Source: Pontibacter burrus (GTDB lineage: Bacteria; Bacteroidota; Bacteroidia; Cytophagales; Hymenobacteraceae). From it: DNA of 64,000 bases. Under the pieces are notes generated by a model. It was not told the origin of the DNA. It saw nothing but the letters and a program-made list of their open reading frames with translations, and ran no database searches. Below are positions 28,071-36,500 of this stretch, in pieces. The position numbers and the translations under genes were made by a program. Location: positions 248,001-312,000 of the forward strand of contig NZ_JAAGWD010000003.1 in the NCBI RefSeq assembly GCF_010686685.1, in the 5' to 3' direction. How positions within the stretch are numbered: position 1 is the stretch's first letter; every line of letters begins with the position of its first letter.

Positions 28071-28072
28071 GG

Positions 28073-29209
28073 ATGAGAGTCACATACGTCACTTCATATG
28101 ACTCAATGGATGTTCTAAATTGGTCAGGTTCTGGTTACAATATTGCAAATGCGCTTAGAGCACAGAACATAGAGCTGGACTTTGTAGGAAACTTACGATA
28201 CGGCCTGTCTCCGTCATTAGAATTAAAGAAGCATATATATAAACTAATTAATAAAAGGTTTCAACCAGAAAGAAGCATGTATGTTGCTTCTAACTACGCC
28301 AGTCAGGTACAAGCATCTTTAAAATCCAATTCTGATATACTTTTTTCTCCAGGAACACTTCCTTTAGCTCTGCTGAAAACTAATAAGCCAAAGGTGTTTT
28401 ACACAGATGCAACCTTTGCAGGAATGCTGAATTATTATGATGACTTCAAAAATCTATGTACTGAAACTATAGTTCAGGGTAATCTTCTTGAACAAGAAGC
28501 TCTATCTACTTCTAGACTGGCAATTTTTGCATCTGACTGGGCCGCCAAATCAGCGACTGATCATTACTTGGTTGACCCTGGAAAGATAAAAGTGGTGCCA
28601 TTTGGAGCGAACATTGAACATAACTATAGTTTGAGCGAAATAAATCTAGCGATAACCAAAAGGTCTAAAGCTGAATGCCATCTGCTATTTATAGGCGTAG
28701 ATTGGGAGAGAAAAGGAGGGGCTTTAGCAATAAACGTTGCTGAGCGGCTTAATCAGTTAGGTTTAAAAACTACGTTGCATGTGGCGGGTATACAAAATAT
28801 ACCAGTGCGTAAACTACCTACTTTTGTTAAAAATTATGGCTTTATAAGTAAGGCTACTTGCGAAGGCAGAACTTTTTTAAATCAACTCTTACTTAAGAGT
28901 CATTTTTTAATTGTGCCATCACGGGCGGAAGCCTACGGGTTGGTTTATTGTGAAGCCAATTCGTTTGGCGTTCCAGCTATTGCCACAGCAGTTGGTGGTA
29001 TTCCAACTGTAATCAAAGATGAGGTAAATGGTAAACTTTTTCCCTTGGAAGCTTCTGATAATGCCTATGCTGAATACATACTTCAGGTTTTTACAGACAA
29101 TCGCAGATATCAGGAATTAGCGCTGTCATCATTCAACGAATATACGCAAAGACTAAACTGGAGTAGTGCAGGCCAAACTATTAAAAACCTATTAAAGGAG
29201 GTTTTATAG
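28073..29209 (+). CDS. GT4 family glycosyltransferase
   Basis: A GT-B fold transferase that starts two bases after the amidotransferase stop. The C-terminal half contains LLFIGVDWERKGGALAINVAE and the E-x7-E region SRAEAYGLVYCEANSFGVPA with GGIPTVI. The N-terminal half includes a VFYTDATFAGM segment seen in some group 1 transferases. It is the last gene of the plus-strand cluster and converges on the lyase gene with only six bases between stops. Confidence 0.85.
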   Translation: MRVTYVTSYDSMDVLNWSGSGYNIANALRAQNIELDFVGNLRYGLSPSLELKKHIYKLINKRFQPERSMYVASNYASQVQASLKSNSDILFSPGTLPLALLKTNKPKVFYTDATFAGMLNYYDDFKNLCTETIVQGNLLEQEALSTSRLAIFASDWAAKSATDHYLVDPGKIKVVPFGANIEHNYSLSEINLAITKRSKAECHLLFIGVDWERKGGALAINVAERLNQLGLKTTLHVAGIQNIPVRKLPTFVKNYGFISKATCEGRTFLNQLLLKSHFLIVPSRAEAYGLVYCEANSFGVPAIATAVGGIPTVIKDEVNGKLFPLEASDNAYAEYILQVFTDNRRYQELALSSFNEYTQRLNWSSAGQTIKNLLKEVL

Positions 29210-29215
29210 AGATGT

Positions 29216-30088
29216 TTACCCAGAAACTGGAGCGGGTTGAGTTATTTTTTTTCCGGTCATTTCTTCCAGTGTCGCAGCCGAAGTTCCCTGGCGGATGTTG
29301 TCAAAGTAGAGCACACGGGTACTTACATCTGTTTTGCCTGTACCGTTCCATGGCCACTTGTACAAACCTACCTTCCAGTACGGCAGCCTGGTATCGTTGT
29401 AGCTGTTGCCACCGCGGTGCTCGAGAATTTTAGTGCCGTTCTTCCATACTTCCACCAGGCCATCGCTGCCATAGGAGTGAATTACGTGGAAGGCAAATTG
29501 CTGCCAGGCATCTGTTGTTACCGGTCCCAGGTCGTACTGCTTCTCGCCTTCAAACGGAACTGAAGCACTTGAGATTGGCTGTGAGTTGTAGCCAATTTTC
29601 ATGATAAAGCGCCCGTTCTGAATCTGTAGTGACTTGGCCGGTGTACGCCATTCTTCGCCTGCATCAGGCACGGCGTGCCACTGCATGATCTGCTCGGCTG
29701 CCCGGTCCGGGGTGTTGTACTGAGCTGGGAAGTAGACAGCAAAGGAATACCATTGCTCCTTGTTTTGGGCATGGCCCAGGTTTAACTCAGAGCGGGTGCC
29801 TCCGGCTACTTCAGCATCGCTCTCGCGCAATTCAATGCGCAGCGACTGGCTGCCTTCATAAGCTGTGGCATTGGAGATCTGCATGGAATAGCTGTAGGCT
29901 TTTTCCAGATTAAGCCCGGAAAGGCCATCGCTTGTCTCAAACAAACGCTCGAAGAAAACATTAGCCGATGTGGCATTGGATGTGTGTACTGCGGAATTGG
30001 AAGCGTGCGTTTCTTTTGGCTTAACCCTATCACAAGAGCTAAATTGCAACAGAAATGATAAAAAAGCACAGCTAATTGATGCTTTCAT
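29216..30088 (-). CDS. Polysaccharide-lyase-like lipoprotein (heparin lyase I type), copy 1
   Basis: A 290-residue lipoprotein with signal and lipobox Cys at residue 19 (LQFSSCD). A beta-jelly-roll polysaccharide lyase domain (PF14099-like) follows: WYSFAVYFPAQY, MQWHAVPDAGEEWRTPA, WQQFAFHVIHSYGSDG, VEVWKNG and LPYWKVGLYKWPW. Residues about 32-287 come from a 768-base segment that appears identical to one in the next gene upstream, while the signal peptide and the short tail (PAPVSG) differ. It ends six bases from the GT4 gene on the other strand. The polymer cut is unknown; a uronate-containing product of this locus is an inference. Confidence 0.85.
   Translation of the reverse strand: MKASISCAFLSFLLQFSSCDRVKPKETHASNSAVHTSNATSANVFFERLFETSDGLSGLNLEKAYSYSMQISNATAYEGSQSLRIELRESDAEVAGGTRSELNLGHAQNKEQWYSFAVYFPAQYNTPDRAAEQIMQWHAVPDAGEEWRTPAKSLQIQNGRFIMKIGYNSQPISSASVPFEGEKQYDLGPVTTDAWQQFAFHVIHSYGSDGLVEVWKNGTKILEHRGGNSYNDTRLPYWKVGLYKWPWNGTGKTDVSTRVLYFDNIRQGTSAATLEEMTGKKITQPAPVSG
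29228..29995. repeat. 768-bp direct repeat, copy 1
   Basis: The bases match 30580-31347 without a difference that I could see, at a constant offset of 1352. The match covers the whole lyase domain but stops just before the signal-peptide region and at the C-terminal tail. The repeat is clearly richer in GC than its flanks. Confidence 0.9.
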
Positions 30089-30399
30089 AAAATGCTTTAA
30101 AGTTGAGATTCTTCAACTATAGTTTGATACCAGCTGTCGCAATAGCTGGTACACTAATTATCAAAAAGTGTAAAAGCTGGTTAATAAGCGTATACGGATA
30201 GAAACAGACATTTTTCTTTGAGATTACATTTTTATTAAAATTTTCTAGCGGGTGCGGTGCAGATTCTAGTAATAATAAACAAAAGCATTTTTAGATTCAT
30301 TTGATTGTAGCAAATCTACATTTAAGACATAAAAAAAGGTAGCTAGTATAACTAGCTACCTTTTCCTTATTTAAAGCTCTTAGCGTTTTAACTTATTTT
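30089..30399. other. Spacer between the two lyase genes
   Basis: AT-rich. It holds the likely promoter and leader of lyase copy 1, including AACTATAGTT at 30115-30124, and the terminator of copy 2. No reading frame of interest was seen. Confidence 0.5.
30331..30364 (-). terminator. Rho-independent terminator of lyase copy 2
   Basis: A perfect 14-base stem (AAAAGGTAGCTAGT, 30334-30347, with ACTAGCTACCTTTT, 30351-30364) and a three-base loop. On the minus strand it is followed by seven T residues. It lies 36 bases after the stop of the lyase gene. Confidence 0.85.
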
Positions 30400-31446
30400 T
30401 TAATTTTTTTTTTTGGGATGCTCCTTGTTAGGACCTTTACCATTGTTCCATTTTTTTGTTGGCGTAGGCTCTGGAGTAGGAGTTACTTCTGGCTCTGGAG
30501 TAGGAGTTACTTCTGGCTCTGGAGTAGGAGTTACTTCTGGCTCTGGAGTAGGAGTTACTTCTGGCTCTGGAGTAGGAGTTGGAGCGGGTTGAGTTATTTT
30601 TTTTCCGGTCATTTCTTCCAGTGTCGCAGCCGAAGTTCCCTGGCGGATGTTGTCAAAGTAGAGCACACGGGTACTTACATCTGTTTTGCCTGTACCGTTC
30701 CATGGCCACTTGTACAAACCTACCTTCCAGTACGGCAGCCTGGTATCGTTGTAGCTGTTGCCACCGCGGTGCTCGAGAATTTTAGTGCCGTTCTTCCATA
30801 CTTCCACCAGGCCATCGCTGCCATAGGAGTGAATTACGTGGAAGGCAAATTGCTGCCAGGCATCTGTTGTTACCGGTCCCAGGTCGTACTGCTTCTCGCC
30901 TTCAAACGGAACTGAAGCACTTGAGATTGGCTGTGAGTTGTAGCCAATTTTCATGATAAAGCGCCCGTTCTGAATCTGTAGTGACTTGGCCGGTGTACGC
31001 CATTCTTCGCCTGCATCAGGCACGGCGTGCCACTGCATGATCTGCTCGGCTGCCCGGTCCGGGGTGTTGTACTGAGCTGGGAAGTAGACAGCAAAGGAAT
31101 ACCATTGCTCCTTGTTTTGGGCATGGCCCAGGTTTAACTCAGAGCGGGTGCCTCCGGCTACTTCAGCATCGCTCTCGCGCAATTCAATGCGCAGCGACTG
31201 GCTGCCTTCATAAGCTGTGGCATTGGAGATCTGCATGGAATAGCTGTAGGCTTTTTCCAGATTAAGCCCGGAAAGGCCATCGCTTGTCTCAAACAAACGC
31301 TCGAAGAAAACATTAGCCGATGTGGCATTGGATGTGTGTACTGCGGAGGCTGTTGGTACTACCTCTTCTAAATCTTTCTTATCACAAGATGTTGAAAGAA
31401 AGCCTAGTAAAACTGGTGCTAACCAATAATGTGTTTTGAACTTCAT
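30400..31446 (-). CDS. Polysaccharide-lyase-like lipoprotein with PTPEPEV tail, copy 2
   Basis: A 348-residue lipoprotein (Cys21 in FLSTSCDKK) with the same lyase-like domain as copy 1 at residues about 34-289. It continues into a proline-rich tail of four PTPEPEVT units plus a partial one, then a basic end (KKWNNGKGPNKEHPKKKN). The tail could act as a spacer from the membrane or bind an acidic polymer; both are inference. The tail and signal regions are AT-rich and the domain core GC-rich, so the core looks inserted or converted. It has its own terminator. Confidence 0.87.
   Translation of the reverse strand: MKFKTHYWLAPVLLGFLSTSCDKKDLEEVVPTASAVHTSNATSANVFFERLFETSDGLSGLNLEKAYSYSMQISNATAYEGSQSLRIELRESDAEVAGGTRSELNLGHAQNKEQWYSFAVYFPAQYNTPDRAAEQIMQWHAVPDAGEEWRTPAKSLQIQNGRFIMKIGYNSQPISSASVPFEGEKQYDLGPVTTDAWQQFAFHVIHSYGSDGLVEVWKNGTKILEHRGGNSYNDTRLPYWKVGLYKWPWNGTGKTDVSTRVLYFDNIRQGTSAATLEEMTGKKITQPAPTPTPEPEVTPTPEPEVTPTPEPEVTPTPEPEVTPTPEPTPTKKWNNGKGPNKEHPKKKN
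30469..30580. repeat. 24-bp in-frame tandem repeat
   Basis: Four full units and about two thirds of a fifth, each beginning CTCTGGAGTAGGAG on the plus strand, code for PTPEPEVT in the lyase tail. The units look identical, and 24 is a multiple of three, so slippage would change tail length without a frameshift. Confidence 0.92.
30580..31347. repeat. 768-bp direct repeat, copy 2
   Basis: The partner of 29228-29995, in the same orientation. Recombination between the two would delete 1352 bases. It would leave one lyase gene with the copy 2 signal peptide and the copy 1 tail. Confidence 0.9.
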
Positions 31447-32111
31447 AAAATTTGGCTAAAAGTGAAAAAATTAGTTTGGTTTTATGTAGAGTTTATCCAA
31501 TAAGTAACTTGAATTGATAATAACACAAATGATGCAAAAGGTCGGGCACTTTGAGAGTGCGGATGTAGTGTCAGCAACTTTGAAATATCTAAAATGTCAA
31601 AGTTTGTGGAGTGTTGTGAATGCAAAACTATGCAATTTTATTTGCCCGCAATAGGTTTTTTTAAAATTCGTCAAAAAATCTATAAACTTATTTGAATAGT
31701 TACCGTAATGGGTTGGTTTTTTGAAGTTGATGATTGGTTGAATTTGTATTTAAATATTGGTGTAGGTTTTGGTATAGTCGATTTTTATTTGCTATATGGC
31801 TAAATTGGCTTGTTTTAAGATAGTTGTGTGAGTGTTTTGTGTTTGGGTGTTATATGTGGATTGGATTAAATGTATATGGTGATAAGACATGTAATATGTT
31901 TTTGTTTTAATCTATATATGTTAATACTTTCATTTATAATATAAAAAAGTATTGTTTTAAGGTGAGGCTTAAGTTTTGATGTAATGATTTATTTATAATC
32001 TATTGAAAGTATAGACTTGTGATGGTGCGCTAAAGTGCAATTATGTTGGTGCTCGGGTGGTCAGCTTTAAAATGAATTATTGATGAGTGACCAACTTTAT
32101 TAATGTTATAA
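31447..32111. other. Gene-free, T- and G-rich stretch
   Basis: About 665 bases lie upstream of lyase copy 2 and downstream of the glycosidase lipoprotein gene. The plus strand is markedly rich in T and G (runs such as GTGTGAGTGTTTTGTGTTTG). I see no protein-like frame and no strong hairpin. It should contain the promoter of lyase copy 2. Confidence 0.5.
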
Positions 32112-33479
32112 TCAATCTTCTACAACGTAGAAAGGAATGTTGGCTGTAGCTACCCCTTCTGTTTTATCTTTAACATAAATATAAAGCCTGTAGGGCCCTG
32201 TTTCTGATGGTGCTACAGTTTGTAGACTTATATTTTGTCTCAAATTATCTTTGGTTAAAAATAGTGATGCTGCATGGAATACCCCTTTTTTGATCACCTT
32301 ATTACTTTCTTGGTTATAGGTAGCATCAAAATGCCTTTCAGAATCATCAGCTATAATTTCCCAGAATATACTTATAGAGTCTGCTTCTACATCATGTGTT
32401 ACAATGTCTACCTTAAGACTCTCATTTGGATTCAGGTATATACTGCTGGGTTGTTCAAGCTTATTTATTGTAAGTTTATGAATAGAAGGGGCTCTGTTTA
32501 ATGGCCATTGTTTAGTCCATATAAACTGCATCCTATCTATAATATCAGTACGCTCACCTTTATCAGTAAAGAGACTAAGCCAGGTCGGAGTATATTCATT
32601 TTTCTGACCCCAATAAAATATATAAGACCCAAGGCAATTCATGCTGTCAGCCTCAATATACTGTTCGTAATACCTTTGGATAAAATCTGCTTTGTTGGTA
32701 CTTGTTAATTCAAATAGAGAATACCAATCAGTTTGTTTTTCTTCAGCCCAATAACCTAAAGCACCATATTCTGACAGTATATAAGGTCCTGTCCATCCAA
32801 GGGATCTTAATTCTTTAGAAATAGAACCTTTTTTAACATCCCTGAAAATATTGACTGATAGAATATCGATGTTTTTACAAAAGCTACTGATGTAAAAGAC
32901 CGTTATAGGGGAGATGTCCTGAAGCATGGTCGTAGTAGGGTGGTGGGGATCTAGCTCATGGATCATTTTTGCAATATCATCAATAGCCGACCAGGTATTG
33001 TTGTGCTGCAAAAAGTCGTAAGGACTTAAATGTAGCGTTGGTTCATTCCCAATACCCCACATGAGTAATGCAGGATGATCTTTATAAGTTAAAACCTCTT
33101 TTTTTAATTCTTTAAGTTGACGCTCAACTGCTTGTGGATCGTTATAGTCTAGTTCGGTTTTGGCATATGCTACCTTTAAACCGACAATCACTGTTAATCC
33201 TAATTTATGAGCTTCATCTAAGATTTGCTTTGCATTCTCTGTGCTCCAGATTCTGATAGAGTTGCCTCCAGCTGCTTTTAGAGCGTCATAATGCTGATAT
33301 CCTCCGGCTCCTTTTATAAAATAAGGTTCATTGTTTCTGTAGAGCTTGAAACTGTTATTAATGTGTTTTACTTCAATTTTTTTATTTAATGTGCCCGATG
33401 GTTCAGTTTTAGGTTTGCAACTATAACTTATTAAAAGAAACAGAAAAATAAAGAGTAATAATAGTGGATGTATTTTCAT
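32112..33479 (-). CDS. Glycosidase lipoprotein, clan GH-A (GH2/GH5-like TIM barrel)
   Basis: A 455-residue outer-membrane or periplasmic lipoprotein (lipobox Cys21, LISYSCKPK). A beta/alpha-barrel with clan GH-A hallmarks follows: the acid/base Glu in WGIGNEPTLH (E146) and the nucleophile Glu in YILSEYGALGYW (E237). The last 120 residues look like a beta-sandwich. The barrel resembles the C-terminal glycosidase domain of the giant protein encoded 28 bases upstream, so the two probably act on the same beta-glycan. It is in one operon with it. Hydrolase or transglycosidase activity cannot be told apart. Confidence 0.82.
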   Translation of the reverse strand: MKIHPLLLLFIFLFLLISYSCKPKTEPSGTLNKKIEVKHINNSFKLYRNNEPYFIKGAGGYQHYDALKAAGGNSIRIWSTENAKQILDEAHKLGLTVIVGLKVAYAKTELDYNDPQAVERQLKELKKEVLTYKDHPALLMWGIGNEPTLHLSPYDFLQHNNTWSAIDDIAKMIHELDPHHPTTTMLQDISPITVFYISSFCKNIDILSVNIFRDVKKGSISKELRSLGWTGPYILSEYGALGYWAEEKQTDWYSLFELTSTNKADFIQRYYEQYIEADSMNCLGSYIFYWGQKNEYTPTWLSLFTDKGERTDIIDRMQFIWTKQWPLNRAPSIHKLTINKLEQPSSIYLNPNESLKVDIVTHDVEADSISIFWEIIADDSERHFDATYNQESNKVIKKGVFHAASLFLTKDNLRQNISLQTVAPSETGPYRLYIYVKDKTEGVATANIPFYVVED

Positions 33480-33507
33480 ACTACTTCTATTTTGAGACCC
33501 AAAACTG

Positions 33508-36500
33508 CTAATATCTGAAGATGTTAATGGTCTTGCTGGCTGTAGTTACATTTCCGTTTTCATCATATACATATGCATATAAGCGGCAGCGATTCACCCC
33601 TTTAGGTATAGTTAGATATACTGAGCTTGAATCTTTTATTTCTTTAATATGTGCTAGCTCCTGTACATAATCATCTTTGTATAGTTTCCATTCCACCCTA
33701 AGCTTTCTGCTTGATTTAAAGTGGGCTATAAATTTGTATTCTTTACCGGGTAGTACTCTAAAGTTAGGGCCCACAATGGTAACTTTAGGAAGTGGGAAAG
33801 CTTTTGTCTGGTTTAACCATGCATTCTTCATCGCTAGTAAGGCAGGTTTTTTTCTTCCCCTGAAATCGGTTAAACCAAACCAGGTTGCCGTACCCTCATA
33901 TCTGTCTTTCCAGCTAAATGCAAAACCTCCCAGGTTATACCCTTTGTAGTTAAGAACATAGTTATGCCATTCTTTTGTATATAATTCAGCTTTCTGTATA
34001 TCGTCTTCTTCAACCAGTTCTTTGTTTTTATCTATTGTAGTATATTCCGGGTTCCAGTATCCGCTAGGGCCAAACTCTGATATAATATAAGGGCGAGATT
34101 TGTCAAATTCAGTTACTAGCGATTTTACTTTACTAATCTGCTCGTCATAGTATGAGTTTATACCTATGATATCTATAGAAGGAGCCAATTGATGATAAGA
34201 AACCAGTTCGCCTGGTAATTGCCATGAATGCTCTAAGGCTGTGATCACTGGTCTGTTAGGGTCAAGTGCATGTATGCGTTGCGCTAGTTTCTCGATCATG
34301 CTGATGTACGCCCGCCTTACAATTCCTAAGTATGGTTGGTTAAACTTCTTCTTAAGCAATCCGCTTGTTTCGTTACCCAAAGTCCAAGCCAGTACAGCCG
34401 GAGAATCTCTGAATTTAATGACTTTCTCCTCTACTAGCTCTATGTATTCCTGTACTTTTAAAGTATCTCTGTAATAGTCTACATCCGGATCAAACCAAAA
34501 TCCATATACTACTTTCAGGTCATGTTGTTCAGCTGAGGTAAGAATGTTCTTGTCATAAATGCTTGGGTGATAACGTCTGATAGTATTTCCACCCATTTCT
34601 TTAATCATCTTAAAATCGCTGTCAACCTGCTTTCTGGTTAGGGGATAATGGCCATCCCGCCAACTATGCATGGGGTTATAAGCTATACCTTTTATATAGA
34701 AGGGCTTACCCTTTACAACAAGTTGAAAATTCCCAGGCCCTCCAATAACAGATTGGTTAATTGCCACATTATGAGCAGAGGTTTGTTTTGAAAGACTTTG
34801 TAGCGTGAATACTAAATTATTTGCAGAAATCTGAGACACAGATGCAGCTATTGCTTTAGGATCTGTGATGGTCCAGTCTATAAATTGAGTCGAATCATCG
34901 GGACGCCAGTTGGTAATCCAATTTTTATCTTTGTTACTGTTGAAGAAAACGATAGACCTGACTTCTTTGTATTTATTCGCTATAGTTTGCAAAGAGGTAT
35001 TTATCCACTCTGTTTTATTACCGCCATAATCTGTAGAGCCGAACTCAGCAAGCATGACTGGCTTTTTCATTCTAAGAATATCTGACCTGAAAGGGTCATA
35101 AATTTCAGAAAAGGAACGCCATTTACCATTATCAGAAGCTTTGCCATAGTTTAAGCTCGTAATTCCTATCCAGTCTACATATTGATCCCCTGGGTAATAT
35201 TCATTAAAAGTACCTGGATCCCATGGGTTCCAGATCCAGGTTACATTATGCACTCCAAGGGCTGCAAAAGTTGAAACTACTTTTCTCCAGGCGGCTTTAT
35301 ATTCTTCAGGCGTATTCTTGCCAGTTTTAGACCAAGGGTAGGCCGGGTTATCAGGTTCGTGTGCGAATCTTATAAATACTGGCTTGTCATAAGCCCGAAT
35401 CTTCAAAGCAAATTGTTGCAGATAATCATCAAATTTCCCTTCAGAAATTGCTGCCAATCCTTTTTGTTCATACCTTAATTCAGGCCGGTCTGCACGTTCT
35501 GGGAATGAACTTACATAAGGTTCCCATGTAATCATTGGTATAGCCCCTTTTTTAGCTATTTTCGTTAATATTTCGTCTGGAAAGTTCTCTAGACTCTCAG
35601 GCCCCCAAAACTCGTATATTGATACAATATTGAATTTAGATTGTATGCTCTGCTCTATAGTTTGAAGGTGAATAAGGGAATTGTAATCTTGGATATCCGG
35701 AGAATAAAGACCGACGTAATAGCCCCCTACGTTTTTTATATTTTGTTCATTTGCTTCTATATTCTTAAAGAGGGGCAGATTACTGGCTAGATTGGCGCTA
35801 CAGCAGCAAATAAATATAAGAGGAATAAAAATAGGCGCTCCTTGTTGTAGAATGTTATAAGTGCTGGGATATATTTTATTGGTAAAATTTAGTATCGGTG
35901 TTCTGATAACACTTAAATAATTGAATCTAGTTAAGGTGCGTTTTAAACTATAAAACAGTTGATGTTGCCCAGCTAATATAAAAATGAGCAACAAAGTTGC
36001 ATTAGAAGCAGCAAAGAAAGCCATATATAAACTATAGGGGGTCCAATCGTAGGACAAACCATAATAAACAGCTCCTATACATATTATGCAGGCTATAATA
36101 TTAGGAAGACTTAATAACAAGTTATTAGTTGGTTTATCGTCTTTTGGGGTTGCGATATAGGGGACTTCTATACGGAATAAGGTATAAACGAAACCAAGGA
36201 TATGAATCCACCAAGTACCTAAAAGAGTTATACCTCCCCTTATGTGGAGCCCATTTTCATGTTTCTCAATATGCCATTTTTGAGAATACTGTCTGATGAG
36301 AATTACTGATGCTGCAAAAGGAGTTACTGAAAGCAGAAAGGTACTGAAATCAATATGAATAGGGGTAAACCCTGTAAGTAATGCAATAACAGGGATTGAA
36401 AGGTCTATTAATGTAATTATACCCGACGCGAAATGAAGCGGTAATAAAAAATAATGTAATTTTTGTCTCCAGGAAAAACTTGAGAATAGAATAGGGAACA

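Noticed and set aside
30469-30580. Possible CRISPR-like array
   Set aside because: The units are 24-base in-frame repeats with no spacers, coding for a proline-rich tail.
29221-30915. Plus-strand frames (up to 165 codons) over both lyase copies
   Set aside because: Antisense frames of the lyase genes; their identity in both copies only reflects the duplicated DNA.
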